DNA of 64,000 bases from Uloborus plumipes (lineage: Eukaryota > Arthropoda > Arachnida > Araneae > Uloboridae). Each line of letters begins with the position of its first letter. Positions within the stretch are counted from its first letter, which is position 1. Shown one piece after another: positions 11,114 through 22,270 of the stretch. The notes beneath the pieces were generated by a model, which saw only the letters and a list, made by a program, of their open reading frames with translations, did not search any database and was not told the origin of the DNA. The position numbers were made by a program, and so were the translations under genes. The stretch spans positions 16,025-80,024 of the forward strand of contig JAXGGA010005238.1 in the NCBI GenBank assembly GCA_038373865.1, read 5' to 3'.

Positions 11114-11868
11114 GGGCGCTTTTCCACTTGACGACAAGACAACGACGAAAGTCGGACGGAAATACTGCAACGATAAGTACCGCGTCACATCGTCTACAAC
11201 ACTGTATTTCCACTCAACCGATATCGTTTCTCCGAAATGGTCATTTTCCACCACATTTTATTTCGAAGCCCGTTATGCTCACATGTACATTATTATAGCT
11301 CCCCAATTTAACAGACAACAACTATTAGATTTACTTTACTTCCGCAAAAAGAGAAAAGAGATTGATAGAAGATATTGGATGCATGATACTCACAAATTTA
11401 TTTCATTCCCACCTTGTTTACTAAGAACGAAACGCGTATATCAGAATGAAAATCTAATCTTTTCTGCAGCAATAAAGATCGTCTGAGCAACAGAAGTGAA
11501 ACAAAATATTACGTAAAATGAATAAAATTATTTTATTGCTATACATTCTTTATTTATCGTCTGCAAATTTAAGCTTATATTTTATTAATGCAGCGATGTT
11601 AAATTTTAATGCCATTTCTATGTGTTGCTTCTTCGAAAAAAGTAAACAAATGAATGAATGTCGTCCCGATTTTAAAGGCGAGTAGGCTGCCATCCGACTC
11701 GAATGGGACGACAAACGACAGCGTTCGGTCGGAGACGACACAATCGTCCTGGAATCGGGAGATGGAAAAGCGCATAGCATATTTTAATGCATTTTGCGTG
11801 CTCCAACGTCGGATGACGACAATCGTGTACGATTTATCGCTGTCGTGTCGGTAAGTGGAAAAGCGCCC
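11114..11868. mobile_element. PIF/Harbinger-type non-autonomous element with TAA target duplication
   Basis: 755-bp element with terminal inverted repeats GGGCGCTTTTCCACTT and its complement AAGTGGAAAAGCGCCC. It is flanked by TAA on both sides (11111-11113 and 11869-11871), the 3-bp TWA duplication typical of PIF/Harbinger. Beyond the tips the arms remain related but diverged. A 67-codon frame at 11283-11486 contains KRKEIDRRYWMHD, which faintly resembles the N-terminal part of Harbinger transposases. If so it is only a fragment, and no DDE domain is present. Confidence 0.7.
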
Positions 11869-12258
11869 TAAGAAGAGCGCTTGCAGGAATACTAGCAATC
11901 ATTACATGCTCCGCAGCCGGTTACCAACATACCATGTTGAATTAAGTAACCCATGCATATTTCCCTTAACTGGTAGCTCTAAAGGTAAAAAATCATATTA
12001 TTATTTTGCGCTTTGCAGCGTTTTTTTAGAAAAGTATGCCAGTTAAAGTAGTATTTAAGCATTGACGAAATGTCATTTGCAGTGAAAACCAGGCTAAATA
12101 AATAAATAAAGATAACAAGTAGATAATTTGATGCGTTTATTGATTGGCGGATTGAAAACCAGCTTTTATACTACTTGCTTAGAAAGGAAAAAGGTAAAGG
12201 AACAAGGTTTCTTTGATACATATGTTTTATTTTTTTTATTTTCCTCAATTTACCTATA

Positions 12259-12932
12259 TCTATAAAGATGACGGGCTCTATATGTTTGTAACCAATGGCT
12301 AGAAGCCCCACTGCACCTACAGACCTGAAACTTGGCTCAAATTCGAACGTATCCTAGTAAACTGCACCTCGAACGCCGAATTCTAAATTTCGAGTTAGTT
12401 ATTTTTAAATTAATTCATTACTCTCTTTTTTGGTGTATCCGGCATAATTGAGGGGTTAAAATCCCCCCCCCCCACCAAACATTATACATCGTTGGAAAAG
12501 TTTTTTTTACTGAAAAAGAAAAGTTTTAGCACATTTCTCTCCGTTAAATATAACAGGAGATATTAATTAATCAAATTTAGTCAATCTTCAAGGCTTAACT
12601 CTATACGCAAAACTGAAACTCTAGGTCTATTTTCCAGTAAAAACTGCTCTTTCGTCCCTGAATTTACATAAAGATTTAAATTGGCGTGTCTTGAAAACTG
12701 ACTACATATGAGTAATTAAAACCCCCTGTTACTTAACTTAATGTCTTTTTGATTTATTTGGCGAATTGTTTTGAACTTCAACAGGATTTTTAGTGGAATT
12801 TAAACGGTTGTGGACCTCATTTGAATTAAAGAATGTAATAATTTTACTTCAGAGGGTTGGAGTGAATTTAAATTTATTCAGTTGACTTCCTGTACAATTA
12901 TTTCACGGGCATCGCCGTGCGGGTACTGCTAG
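12259..12932 (+). mobile_element. Non-autonomous Helitron 1
   Basis: 674 bp between host A and T. The 5' end is TCTATAAAGATGACGG. The 3' end has the hairpin CACGGGCATCGCCGTG (12904-12919) followed by CGGGTACTGCTAG and T. These are the marks of a Helitron, which moves by rolling-circle replication and leaves no target duplication. It matches the element at 29347-30879 end to end in outline. No Rep/helicase is encoded. A C-run sits near 12463-12472. Confidence 0.85.
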
Positions 12933-12933
12933 T

Positions 12934-13786
12934 TATGTATATTTCTTAAAAATTGTGTTATCTTTATTCAAAGGTCATGTAGAAAAATACTTCATTTCAC
13001 CATTTTGGATAATTGTTAGAAGCATGATTTTTCGGTAGAAAATTCTTACATAATCATGATTTCTAAGCACATTTAATTACTTTTTTAAGATAAAGCTTCG
13101 GTAAATTTAATCTGATATTTTTCATTCAGTACATAAAGAAATCTTTTATTAAATGAAGACAAATTCCATTCTGCTTTACGAAAACACTGAATTTTTTGAA
13201 TAAAAACTTGATTTGATCTTACATCATTAAAACTACATTAAATTTCATTCCGATTTCCTATCTCAAAGCTCATTGTGGTAGCTTCCATTGTTCAGTTTAA
13301 TAATCGAATCATGGCCTTTTCGTTTCCTAACTGGTCGTTAATAATGCAAGGAAGGATTCGTTCTGAATTAATCTGGGGAGATCCAATTGATTCAGCAGAT
13401 AGATATTAACAGTTGATTTAGAAAATTTGTTTTGGAAAGCGTTTCGCAAGAAGAATTAATGGATGATATGTGATTAATTTTATTTTTCGACACGCGTCTG
13501 GTTAGAAGTGAAGTGAATTCAATTCAGGGGACATTCATTAATATTTTCTAATGGTTGGATTTTTGCTCAGCTTTTGAGGAACGAGCTGACGCTTTAGTTA
13601 GTGTTTTTCATATAAGCGATGTAAAATATTTTTTAAACAAAAAATACACAGTAAATTTTAGCACAAGTACTAAGATTAAATTGAAAACTAAAAGGCAGAG
13701 AACAAGAGCAAATTTTTTGATATCTAACTTTCAAGAATATGTAGCTCAGTTTTTATATATTTGCTATGTTTTTTATTTATGGATAC
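12934..13786. other. No gene recognised
   Basis: AT-rich stretch. A 78-codon plus-strand frame (13555-13791) is Lys/Phe-rich with no recognisable motif and is likely chance. Confidence 0.5.
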
Positions 13787-14470
13787 ACTAGCCGGGCTCC
13801 CGGCTCTGCCCGTGTTTCTGCCGGTTGGGTGTTTTAGTGAAACTTATACACAAAATTAAATAGTCAAAATTCGTATTAATTTTTAAGAAATTGGAAATTT
13901 AGATTTCCTCTTTCAGCCTAATCGCGCTGCACATGAATCGAGGGTGTATTAAACTAAAACCATGCAGTTCTCAGAATAGGAAAAAAAAGCTTTTCTGTCA
14001 ATATGTTAAAGCCCAATTAGTGAAAACAGCTTATGTAATTAAAATTTTTTTTTTGACCACAAACACTTTCTATTTTCTAAGTGTTGCCAAAACCGATTCT
14101 CTTTTTATTTAGCCCCGTTAGCGATTATTGGCATGGATGAATATAAAAATCCTAAGAAAGCAATACGTTTCATACTTGCTCCAGAGAAGCCTTGGTTCAA
14201 AATTTTCATGAAGATTACCGTTACTATTGTTGTTGCAAGGCAACAAATTTTTGCAACAATGGGTTGAAAATTTAATCATTTAATGGGGAAGTTGAACGAA
14301 ATTACTGTTTTCTATAATAACTTTTTTAAACTAAGTTTTTTAGAAATAAATGATAGCCCATTATGATTCCTGTTAATGTAGCTATCTATGGTGAAAAAAT
14401 GGTTAAAATCGGTCTAGTAGTTTTGAAGATTACCCTGGACATACATACAGAAGTAGCCATTTATGTTTTT
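13787..14470 (-). mobile_element. Probable Helitron, minus orientation
   Basis: Read on the minus strand, it ends with CGGGCAGAGCCGGG, a second GC-rich hairpin half and GGCTAG then T, at 13787-13820. The far end near 14440-14470 reads on the minus strand as TGTATGTATGTCCAGGGTAA followed by AGACCGATTTTAACC, a common layout for the 5' part of arthropod Helitrons. The exact 5' TC end was not fixed. Related text occurs at 31423-32090. Confidence 0.5.
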
Positions 14471-16593
14471 TAGATTTATTTCCCTTTTCCTATGGGCGTA
14501 AATAATGTAAAGAAGAAAAAAAAAATCTGTACAATAGAGCTGTTCACGAAAAAATTTTAAAATGAGAGCTGAAATAATATTTTTTCTTGAAAGGCTTTCG
14601 AATGATGCTTTGCCCTTCTGTCTCTCTTAAAATGATCTTGTTTTTGAAAGAGCAATGACTTACACCGGTCAAATAAATCATAAACTTACAAGGTAAGAAG
14701 TGATACAATTTGTGAGAATAAACTTTTTTTGCGATTTAGAGGTTTCTCTTCTAAAACTAGTGTTTTGTTAAAATAAATATTAAATAGTTTGTCGTCGGAG
14801 GTCTCTATAAATGAGTTCACAATTATTTGGGAAGTTCATTATTGACTTATTTTTCTCTTTTCTTTTGTTTACTTACGGTTGGGGTGCTCAGCACCCCCAT
14901 AAATATTTTGAGGGGTACTCGAGCCTCTCAGCACCTCTGGAGTCGGCACCCCTGTTAAATAGCAATATTGTTAGAAATTCTCGAGTCTTTTTGCGATTAT
15001 CAGTGTTTCGTCATTTCTTTTCCTTTTTTACAGTTTTTATTAAACAGATTGTGGGGTAAATGAGCCAGTGAATGAATACTCAAGCGAATTTTCATTTCAG
15101 TTTCAAAAATTCCTAGCGTCGTTAAGAATTGTAACATTTGCCACATGATAGTAAAGACACTTTAGATGATACATTTAATTATTTTAAAAACAATAGGAGA
15201 GCTTTTATGGCTCTGTATCATTTTTTGTGGGGAGTTAAAACGAAAAATAAAGTCTAAATATAGGGAATGAACACCCATACTAGTGGAAAAATACATCATT
15301 CTCTAGTCGTTTTCTTTTTGTAAATGTGTAGAAAGAAGTTACTTCTGCCGATTCACAGAAGAAAATGGGTCTAAAACCTTATTTTTCATAAAAACCACGA
15401 GGTGTAAATTCACTGGTCGGTCTTCTGTACTTTTAGAGAAGCATATTGGTTAAAAGTCTGGTAATACAAAATCCTTACGAGTCAATGGATAAAATGACAC
15501 TCATGTGAATAAATGTCTTTAAAATTGACACTTTATTTTTCGTCATTACAGCATACGTTATTTTTAAATTACTGTCCTGGGAGTATTTTTCATCATCTAA
15601 AGTTAAAAATTAGCAGCTTCTGTACTAAAACGTCCTCTTCTTTACGTCATTTCTGTTAAGGCCTACAAAGCAAGAAATATTTTAAAATTTTAATTGAAAC
15701 AGGAAAAAATAAATAATAAAATCAGCACTGAATTGAAAGCTGTTCTCTTTAGGTCGAATTTCTTCAAATGTCGTTTTCAAATGGTCGAAGCATTGAAGAA
15801 TGAAAGAAAGAAGTTACCAATAATATTCGAAACTAGTGTCAACTTGGTTCGGGATCATCAGGCCGGATCATTCATAGCATCGCTTAAGCTATCAGTGTGA
15901 TAGTCTCGGCTCCTACGATATTACTCCCCAAAATCCGCCCTCAAACTTTACAAATCTTTCGTCGTATTTGACAAAATGCGTTCGTACAACATGTTCCAAC
16001 TAAATTTTCGTCAGCACAACGAAAGGCGTGAGAGATTTGAGTGTGGAATTCTGACTTATCCAGGAAAGAATAATCGTAACCATGAGTGGAGCAACTGAAA
16101 CGAGAATTAAACAGTCTGATGTTGTTAGCGCCATCTATGGACAAATAAAAAGTTAGAGTGACAAATCACTTGCTACATTGATACGAAATGGCTTCCCTAT
16201 AGTTTTGTTTCTTTGTATTTAGCCAGACCATGAAATACAGTAAAAATTTCTGATTTAGACTGTTCACGTCCACAACATTTATTACAAAGTGCAATGAAAG
16301 AGAAATATTGAGACCTTTAGAGTGAAAATGAATTCTCAATTTCTGATGATGTTGAAGCAGTCTGGTTTTCTGAAGAAAGTATAACTTCCGATTTTGACCC
16401 AATGATGTGTCCTGCTAATGTGCCCTTTAGAGAGAATGGAGAATGAAAACAATGAAATATACATGCTAGATACATTGTTATTTCAGGTGAAATGCACAGT
16501 TAATTAGGCATGACTTTAAAAACTTTTATAATAAGAAAATCAGTCTCTTTGAAGTGAAAATCAGTTTCATGTTGAATATCATCAAAGAACTGG
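14471..16593. other. No gene recognised
   Basis: AT-rich. There is a short self-complementary motif GGGGTGCTCAGCACCCC near 14882-14898. The minus frame at 16144-15941 is Cys-containing but matches no family I know. Confidence 0.45.
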
Positions 16594-17833
16594 TTAAGGG
16601 TCATTCCATAGAAATGTCAACCTCAGACGAAGAAAAAAAAATACCGAAGTGAAAAAAGTATCAAAAAATAAGTAAACAAATAAATAAATAGAAATCATAC
16701 AACATAAGAAGTTAAAAAAAAAATTGAAAAAGTATTGTAATTATCACTGAGGTTAGCCATAATAAATAGTTTGTAGTGTGTTTACTGCTTGTTATTCGAT
16801 GGTTGCGTTAGTCATGTTACGTTAGTCACACTCCATCTTGAGTAAAAGTGACAGTTAAGACTAAAAAAAATTAAGAGTTAATAAATGTGCCTTATGTTCT
16901 TAAAAGCCAACTTTACACATTTTTCAAATATATCATTCAATTTTTAACACTTGCTTAACTTTGAGAACTTTTTGCCTCACAACATGAGCATTCATTTTCA
17001 GGGTTGCAAAAATGTTACGTTAGTCACGCTGCTATTTTAGGTGTTTAAATTTTAGCAGAAATGATACATAGATACCATGTACATTAGGGTGATTCAAAAA
17101 ATTTTTTTATTGAATTTCTCTGGTCTTACCCCACAGTTTTTTTACACTATTCATGAATGTGATGTATGTGAAATTTTAGCTCAATTGAATAATATTTAGA
17201 GGTCGCTCAACGCGATCGAATTCTGTTGAAAATTAGCAATTTCGAGAGTTGGAGTATATAGCTTCATTACCCGAAATAATATTATTCTTCATATAAAATG
17301 GAACAACTCAAAACGTTAGTTTACTCTGCTAAGTAATTAGTCAATAAAATAATAGTTCAAAGTGAGTTGTAACGATTAGCCCCCTCCCCCCCCCCTCCAA
17401 AGCTGCATTATCTCTTACCTGAGTTTGGGTAGAAAATGCAGCTGCAAGCTCGGGCTGTGGTTTCTGTTTTCTTTTCGGTTGTTTGAGGTGTATGAGTTTA
17501 TTAGGCTAAAACACCTAGCATCCACTCTAGACAGGGCCCAGTATAAGTGACAGAAAGCCACTTTGATAGTAGCTGCTACAGTACAAAGTATGGGTCAAAA
17601 TGGGGAGGATTTGACAACGTTTATAAAACGGTAAATGCAAACTATTCGCTCTGAATTGGCCGTTAACTTACAAAAGTGGTTCAAATCTAGGACTTCCTTT
17701 GATAGTTCACTGGAACGAAACACTTATGTATATTGGGAAAATGAAGGATGATTGGCGGGTTTCATACCAGTATTAGTATCAGGACCACAAGCATTGATGA
17801 TTTACTTCTGGGTTCTAGTAAGTTAGTCAGGCA

Positions 17834-18085
17834 TTGGAATTGCTACGGAAAATGCTGCTATACGATAACCAGTTAGATAAATGGGAACTTACTGAGCTCG
17901 TACGTGGTATGTGTTTCAATACGACATGCATTGCCGGTACTAAAGTTGGAGCATGTTTGAACTTGGGAAAAAAAACTAGGGACGCAACTTTTATATTGTG
18001 CTTTCCGCCATTATATTTTAGACATTGTGTTTTCTGTGGTATTACAACCGAAATCTATTCTACTCTTGGTCTCTCGGTATTTTAA
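17834..18085 (+). pseudogene. hAT-like transposase fragment (second-Asp region)
   Basis: Reads DNQLDKWELTELVRGMCFNT, then TCIAGTKVGACLNLGKK. It lines up with the part of this transposase family around the second catalytic Asp, usually written as a DTT/DGT motif followed by NTG and a GA segment; compare CDGTNVNTG in the intact element. Here the acidic residue is replaced (FNTT), so this copy lacks a catalytic residue. The frame ends soon after. Confidence 0.55.
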
Positions 18086-18774
18086 ACCAAGAAATATTTA
18101 GAATTGGGGTATTTGCGTGCAATATCAGATGCGATGTTCACGCAACTGCGTGGAACCATCCACTGCCATTGGATCTACAATACTGCTTTTGAAGCGGTTT
18201 TAGCAATCATAGTCCGGAATAAAACATTCTAATTTTAGACCTGGAGTGAGGAATGATGAGGTTGAGTTCGTAGCACATTCAGAGCAACGTGCAACTAGTA
18301 ATGGAAGTTGGCAAAGTTAACTTCTGATGACCCATGTAAAAGAAGTGTCCAAGGAAGATACTAGAGCTTAGTGCGATTTTCTTGAGCAGAGCACCTTCTC
18401 TTGGTGTATGTTTTCGTGTCCCAGGAGTGATTCCTCGTGTTATATCTGTGTAAAAGATTCTTTATGGCTTCAAGTTATGAATATTTCCCAACCAGTTCTA
18501 ACTTGCAGCTGGACAAACAAAAGGTATTCGTAACATATGAATGTGATTTCTTTCACATTCTTATCGTTAATGGGAAAGAATATCTAAGAGCTGGGTTCCC
18601 AGCAACCCTTTTTGTGCAAGCACTAAGAAATGATTTGGAATATTTTTAGCGTCCTTATTCATGTAAAGAAGAAACTCAAAATATATCAGCTGTTTGATCC
18701 TGAGCATTCAAATCTTTAAGATAGCTACTAACAAGGCTTTATACTACAGAAGAAACTGAGGATTGTAAACAACA

Positions 18775-18905
18775 ATATGGAGCGTGGCGTGGCCCTTATT
18801 GAAGCATTTGTTAAGACTATCACTAACGACGAAAAACAAAGACAGTGTCTTCTTCAAGTGGTACAGGAACACAGAAAAGGTTTCAAAGTTGCAAAACAGT
18901 AACCT
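18775..18905 (+). pseudogene. hAT-like transposase fragment (C-terminal Glu region)
   Basis: An open stretch reads ERGVALIEAFVKTITNDEKQ and then LLQVVQEHRKGF. It corresponds to the C-terminal segment carrying the catalytic Glu (compare QAVERSVKLVSEAS in the intact element). It lies about 0.7 kb after the second-Asp fragment, in the expected order and strand, inside the same terminal repeats. Confidence 0.6.
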
Positions 18906-19139
18906 TAAAAAGTATTGCAAGAATTAATGAGCGAATTACTATATATTTAATGTATTTAAATTTGTTTTTTATATTTTTTCCGTATTTGATTAGTTTTCAT
19001 ACTTTTCTGCATTTCATTGGTTTTTCAGATATATAGTTCATTTTGTAATTGCACGCTTTTTTTATTCGGAGAAATAAAAAAGCAATAAAGTAACTTTATT
19101 ATTATTATTATTTACGTTCGCATTTGTGCCACTATCACA

Positions 19140-19760
19140 AAATTTGAAGTACTCCTAAATGTAAATATAGTTTACTAAAATTTTGGACGAATAATTCAGT
19201 ATATATAAAGGGCCTAAATAAGACGGTAAGACGAATAAAAATACAAAGGCTACTTTTTTCTATAGATATCATTTACGATCACGTTTTTGTCAATATCACG
19301 AAATTTCAAGGCGTTTGAGCGACCTCTAAATATTAATATATTTTGGCAAAATTTTGCACAAATAATCATTGTATATAGTGGCACAAAATAGGAGGGTAAG
19401 ACGCACAAAAATACAAAGGCTACTTTTCTCTATAGATAACATTTACGATCACGTTTTTGTCAATATCACGAAATTTCAAGGCGTTTGAGCGACCTCTAAA
19501 TATTAATATATTTTGCCAAAATTTTTCACAAATAATCAGTGTATATAGTGGCACAAAATAAGAGGGTAAGACGCGCAAAAATACAAAGGCTACTTTTTTC
19601 TGTAGATATGATTTACGATCACGTTTTTGTCAATATCACGAAATTTCAAGGCGTTTGAGCGACCTCTAAATATTAATATATTTTGCCAAAATTTTGCACA
19701 AATAATCAGTGTATATAGTGGCATAAAATAAGAGGGTAAGACGCACAAAAATACAAAGTT
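19140..19760 (+). repeat. ~170-bp tandem repeat made from the right arm of the hAT-like element
   Basis: Three close copies plus one diverged copy. The marker ATCACGTTTTTGTCAATATC occurs near 19278, 19448 and 19618, and GCGACCTCTAAATATTAATA near 19319, 19489 and 19659. Each copy ends with a GGGTAAGACG segment. The units match the subterminal part of the transposon's right end. Confidence 0.85.
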
Positions 19761-19912
19761 TATTTTTTTCCATACATTTCTGAATCACCCTAATGTACAT
19801 TGTAAATCCACCAGCATAACTAAAAAATATTTTCAATTCTCTAAGTTACAAGTAAAAAGAGTTACAAAATCAGCTCTGAATGTTACGTTAGTCACTATGA
19901 AATGACCCTTAA

Positions 19913-20294
19913 ACATAAAAGGTGTAAGCAATATTTTTTAATTTTAAATAAAGCTTTTAGTAGACTAGCTTTTTCGTTACTGTTTCACTACAAAGACACA
20001 CTCACGTTTCTTAAATTGGTTGCTTGTTTTTGCCGCATCAGCTGCATACAGTAAGATTCTTAAACGGTGGGTAGACTATAGATATACGCTACTGAATTAT
20101 GTTCTCTACATGTAATGAAAATGTAACCCTTTATTGAGTAACAAGACAACTAGAGTAGTGTATTGCCTGTAGAAAGAATACAAAGAAGTTGTACTGATTA
20201 GGCTAGAATTTAAATGCAGTAAAAGTCTGAATAACTTCCAGTGTCTTCCAGTTCTTTTGTCGGATGTCTGTGCATCCATAAGCTCACAACTTTT
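19913..20294. other. No gene recognised
   Basis: AT-rich stretch leading into the Penelope-type motif at 20295. No open frame of interest. Confidence 0.4.
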
Positions 20295-20342
20295 TTGCAT
20301 TGATAAAGGCGTTCCTTGTAACGCCGAAACACGTGTCTGCAG
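20295..20342 (+). ncRNA. Degenerate hammerhead ribozyme motif (Penelope-type)
   Basis: Stem I: TTGCA (20295-20299) can pair with TGCAG (20338-20342), with one G-T wobble. Stem II: GGCGTT (20308-20313) pairs with AACGCC (20320-20325). GAAA follows at 20326-20329. A 3-bp stem III, ACA/TGT with a CG loop, then the cleavage base C20337. The core box reads TTGATAA where CTGATGA is expected, so two catalytic-core bases differ and self-cleavage is unlikely. The very short stem III is the form found in Penelope-like retroelements. Confidence 0.6.
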
Positions 20343-20817
20343 TATCCCTGCTCATTTGTGCATTGTTACGTTGTTATTTTCTGTACAACTTCCAGTGGAT
20401 TTGCTTAAAAAAATATTTAAATCCTTTGTTAATCAACTTCTTTACTGATAACAATAAGTTATTTGAAAAATAAATGCTTTCGATTGTTGCCTCACAGGTT
20501 GCACAGCAGAAATCAACTGTTCGTTAGATTTACTGATACTATGAATTAATAACTAATTTAAAATTCCGATCCCTCGATACACTAATATAATTATGAGTAT
20601 GCACTTGCACATTCAACTTTCCAAAATCTGCTTTGAGACTGAAAAGTGAAAAGGTGTTAGTCGAGAAATGGCGGCTACAAAACAAGTTCTTAAAATCTAC
20701 TCTAAATGATTGAGAAAAAAATCAATCAAGCAAGAACTTTGTTTTCGTTCGGGGAGGAGGGAATGCATTTAAAATGAAAGAGCTGGAAGGAAGATCTAAT
20801 TTGAGTAAAGTGTCACT

Positions 20818-20945
20818 TAGGGGTGCGACACCGATGGAAAAATATCGATGTTTCGAAACATCGATGTCAGAAATTAAAATATCGATGGTATTGATATATC
20901 GACTACAAATATCGATGTTTCCAAAGCATCGACGCCGTATCTCTA
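20818..20945. mobile_element. 128-bp hAT-type MITE with ATCGAT repeats
   Basis: Left end TAGGGGTGCGACACCGATG; right end, reverse complemented, TAGAGATACGGCGTCGATG. It is flanked by GTGTCACT (20810-20817) and GTGTCATT (20946-20953), an 8-bp duplication with one mismatch. Inside, ATCGATG and ATATCGA motifs are clustered, with the palindrome ACATCGATG separated from its partner by a few bases. Confidence 0.65.
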
Positions 20946-20953
20946 GTGTCATT

Positions 20954-21324
20954 GAACACCAAAGAATCTTTTAGTAGAATTTTACTGTGTTTAAAATGAA
21001 CTAAGAGCTGTATGATCGTTAGACGAGTTTTGTGACCTTGATACCTCCACCTTCCGGGTAGGAATTTTTGCTTTGATGTTTGCTAAAATTATGTTTGCAT
21101 AGGAAAACAGAAAAAAATTAAGTTTTTTCAATGGAATTTTATTTTATCGTTTGGAATTTTTTTAAAGAAAAAAAAAAGTAATATCAAATGTCGGGTTTAA
21201 TTGTTTCCCTATTTTCGAATTATCACAAAACACATCTTTTTAGAGATAACCATAACTTTTGAATTTTATCAAGTTCATAATTTCATTTAACAAAATAAAG
21301 CAACTATAGTTGCGACACATCTAG
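20954..21324. other. No gene recognised
   Basis: AT-rich; A-run near 21168-21178. No support for coding. Confidence 0.4.
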
Positions 21325-21415
21325 CCTGGCGGCATTGTGAAGACTACGCAGATCCTAATCATAGTAATGCTAACCTGCTAGGATAAGTTTGTCCCACCTG
21401 TAGGGCGATTCTAAT
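21325..21415 (+). repeat. Dispersed repeat fragment (GTGAAGGC type)
   Basis: Second member of the family described at 10992, reading GCGGCATTGTGAAGACTACG then AGATCCTAATCATAG. Confidence 0.45.
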
Positions 21416-21544
21416 GGGAACATTGATTCTTTTTCTGGTTCGAAATGGACTTATTTGAGTAAAATTTCTCCATAAGCTTTTGTTATTTTATCAGTACGTG
21501 AAATCTGGACAAAAGTAAGAAATCGTATGTAAAAAATCCTGAAT

Positions 21545-21590
21545 GTCTGTGTTGCGCCATAAAACACAAAACAACCAACCAGCATTTTTT
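21545..21590 (+). repeat. Retroposon-like 3' tail
   Basis: TTGCGCCATAAAACACAAAA followed by CAACCAACC resembles the tail at 47626-47672 (TTGCGCCATAAACCCCAATT plus CAACC repeats). A shared GCGCCATAAA tail with a short tandem repeat is typical of a LINE or SINE 3' end. Confidence 0.4.
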
Positions 21591-21699
21591 AATTCTGATT
21601 TCATACTTTCGTTCATATTTCATGTAATGATAAAGTTACTAAACTAGGCATTGACACAGTTAATTCGTTTAATATTTGAGCAATGTTGGAGCTCGCGCT

Positions 21700-22125
21700 A
21701 TTTTTTTTTAGTTCTGAAGAGATACGGTTCACGGGCATTGGCAATGGTCGGAATAGGAGAGCGAATACAGACGTTTCGTCAAGCGGCTGATGTCATCAGT
21801 GGTTGATTTTGATGCGTTGGCTTCGTCCACTCCGGTGTTTACGCAAACTGCTGGTTGATGCTGGTTCTTCATTGGAGGGCATTTTCGAGCCGCTGGTAAG
21901 TTCTGATTGGATGGGATTCAAGCCTCTGGTGAGTCCTGGTTTCTGATTGGATGGAATCGGCGTCTGTTTTTGTCCGTCATGGCTAGCAGATCTAAGGACG
22001 AAGCCAGCGTATCAGTCCCACCAAACTCAACTACTGATGATGACAAAATAGCTCGACGAAGAGTCTGGATTTTTCTTTTCCATTTCGACCACGGCACGCA
22101 AGGAAATGTTGTCCCTTTGTATTGA
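21700..22125 (+). other. Possible retroelement 5' region with short open frame
   Basis: GC-richer than its surroundings. From ATG 21979 a frame reads MASRSKDEASVSVPPNSTTD and on to a stop at 22125. Upstream are repeated TCTGATTGGATGG motifs (near 21902 and 21941). It looks like the 5' end of a retroelement or a decayed repeat. I recognise no domain. Confidence 0.3.
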
Positions 22126-22270
22126 AGCCGGTCGTGACAGCCTTAAGCAGTTTTTATTATTTAAGATTTTCCTATTTGCTCGACATAGTAAAATTATATT
22201 ATGATTTGAAAACTCAAAATAATTGGAGTAGATAATTTTTCTATCAGACGTTAATGACACACAAACTCAC

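Larger units (their letters stand above)
17085..19792 (+). mobile_element. Decayed hAT-like transposon nested in the TTAA element
   Basis: The 8-bp target duplication ATGTACAT is perfect (17077-17084 and 19793-19800). The termini are TAGGGTGATTCA and TGAATCACCCTA, fitting the hAT end pattern YARNG. Beyond the tips the arms stay related for about 145 bases, including the motif TTTAGAGGTCGCTCAA on the left and its complement on the right. The right arm has been tandemly amplified (19140-19760). Internal frames hold pieces of the same kind of transposase as the intact element at 57078-60462. Confidence 0.8.
16598..19908. mobile_element. TTAA-flanked transposon (piggyBac or Kolobok type), interrupted by a nested hAT-like element
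   Basis: TTAA at 16594-16597 and at 19909-19912. The termini GGGTCATTCCATAG and CTATGAAATGACCC are inverted repeats. The motif GTTACGTTAGTCAC recurs subterminally on both sides (near 16817, 17012 and 19880), a likely transposase-binding repeat. Removing the nested 2708-bp element leaves about 0.6 kb with no coding capacity, so it is a non-autonomous element. The TTAA target fits piggyBac or Kolobok, and the ends do not let me choose. Confidence 0.7.

Noticed and set aside
11599..11898. 99-codon minus frame in the Harbinger-type element
   Set aside because: Overlaps the terminal inverted repeat and crosses the element end into flanking DNA, so it is not a gene of the element.
15941..16144. 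Cys-containing 67-codon minus frame as a downstream host exon
   Set aside because: No acceptor or donor fits the phase left by exon 7, and the sequence resembles no known domain.
19140..19760. CRISPR-like regular repeats
   Set aside because: The units are contiguous ~170-base tandem repeats without short repeat/spacer structure, in eukaryotic DNA, and match a transposon arm.
21765..21803. Hammerhead-like CTGATGA ... GAAAC on the minus strand
   Set aside because: The boxes are present, but the intervening bases do not form a stem II and the sequence after GAAAC does not form stem III. At best a worn relic.
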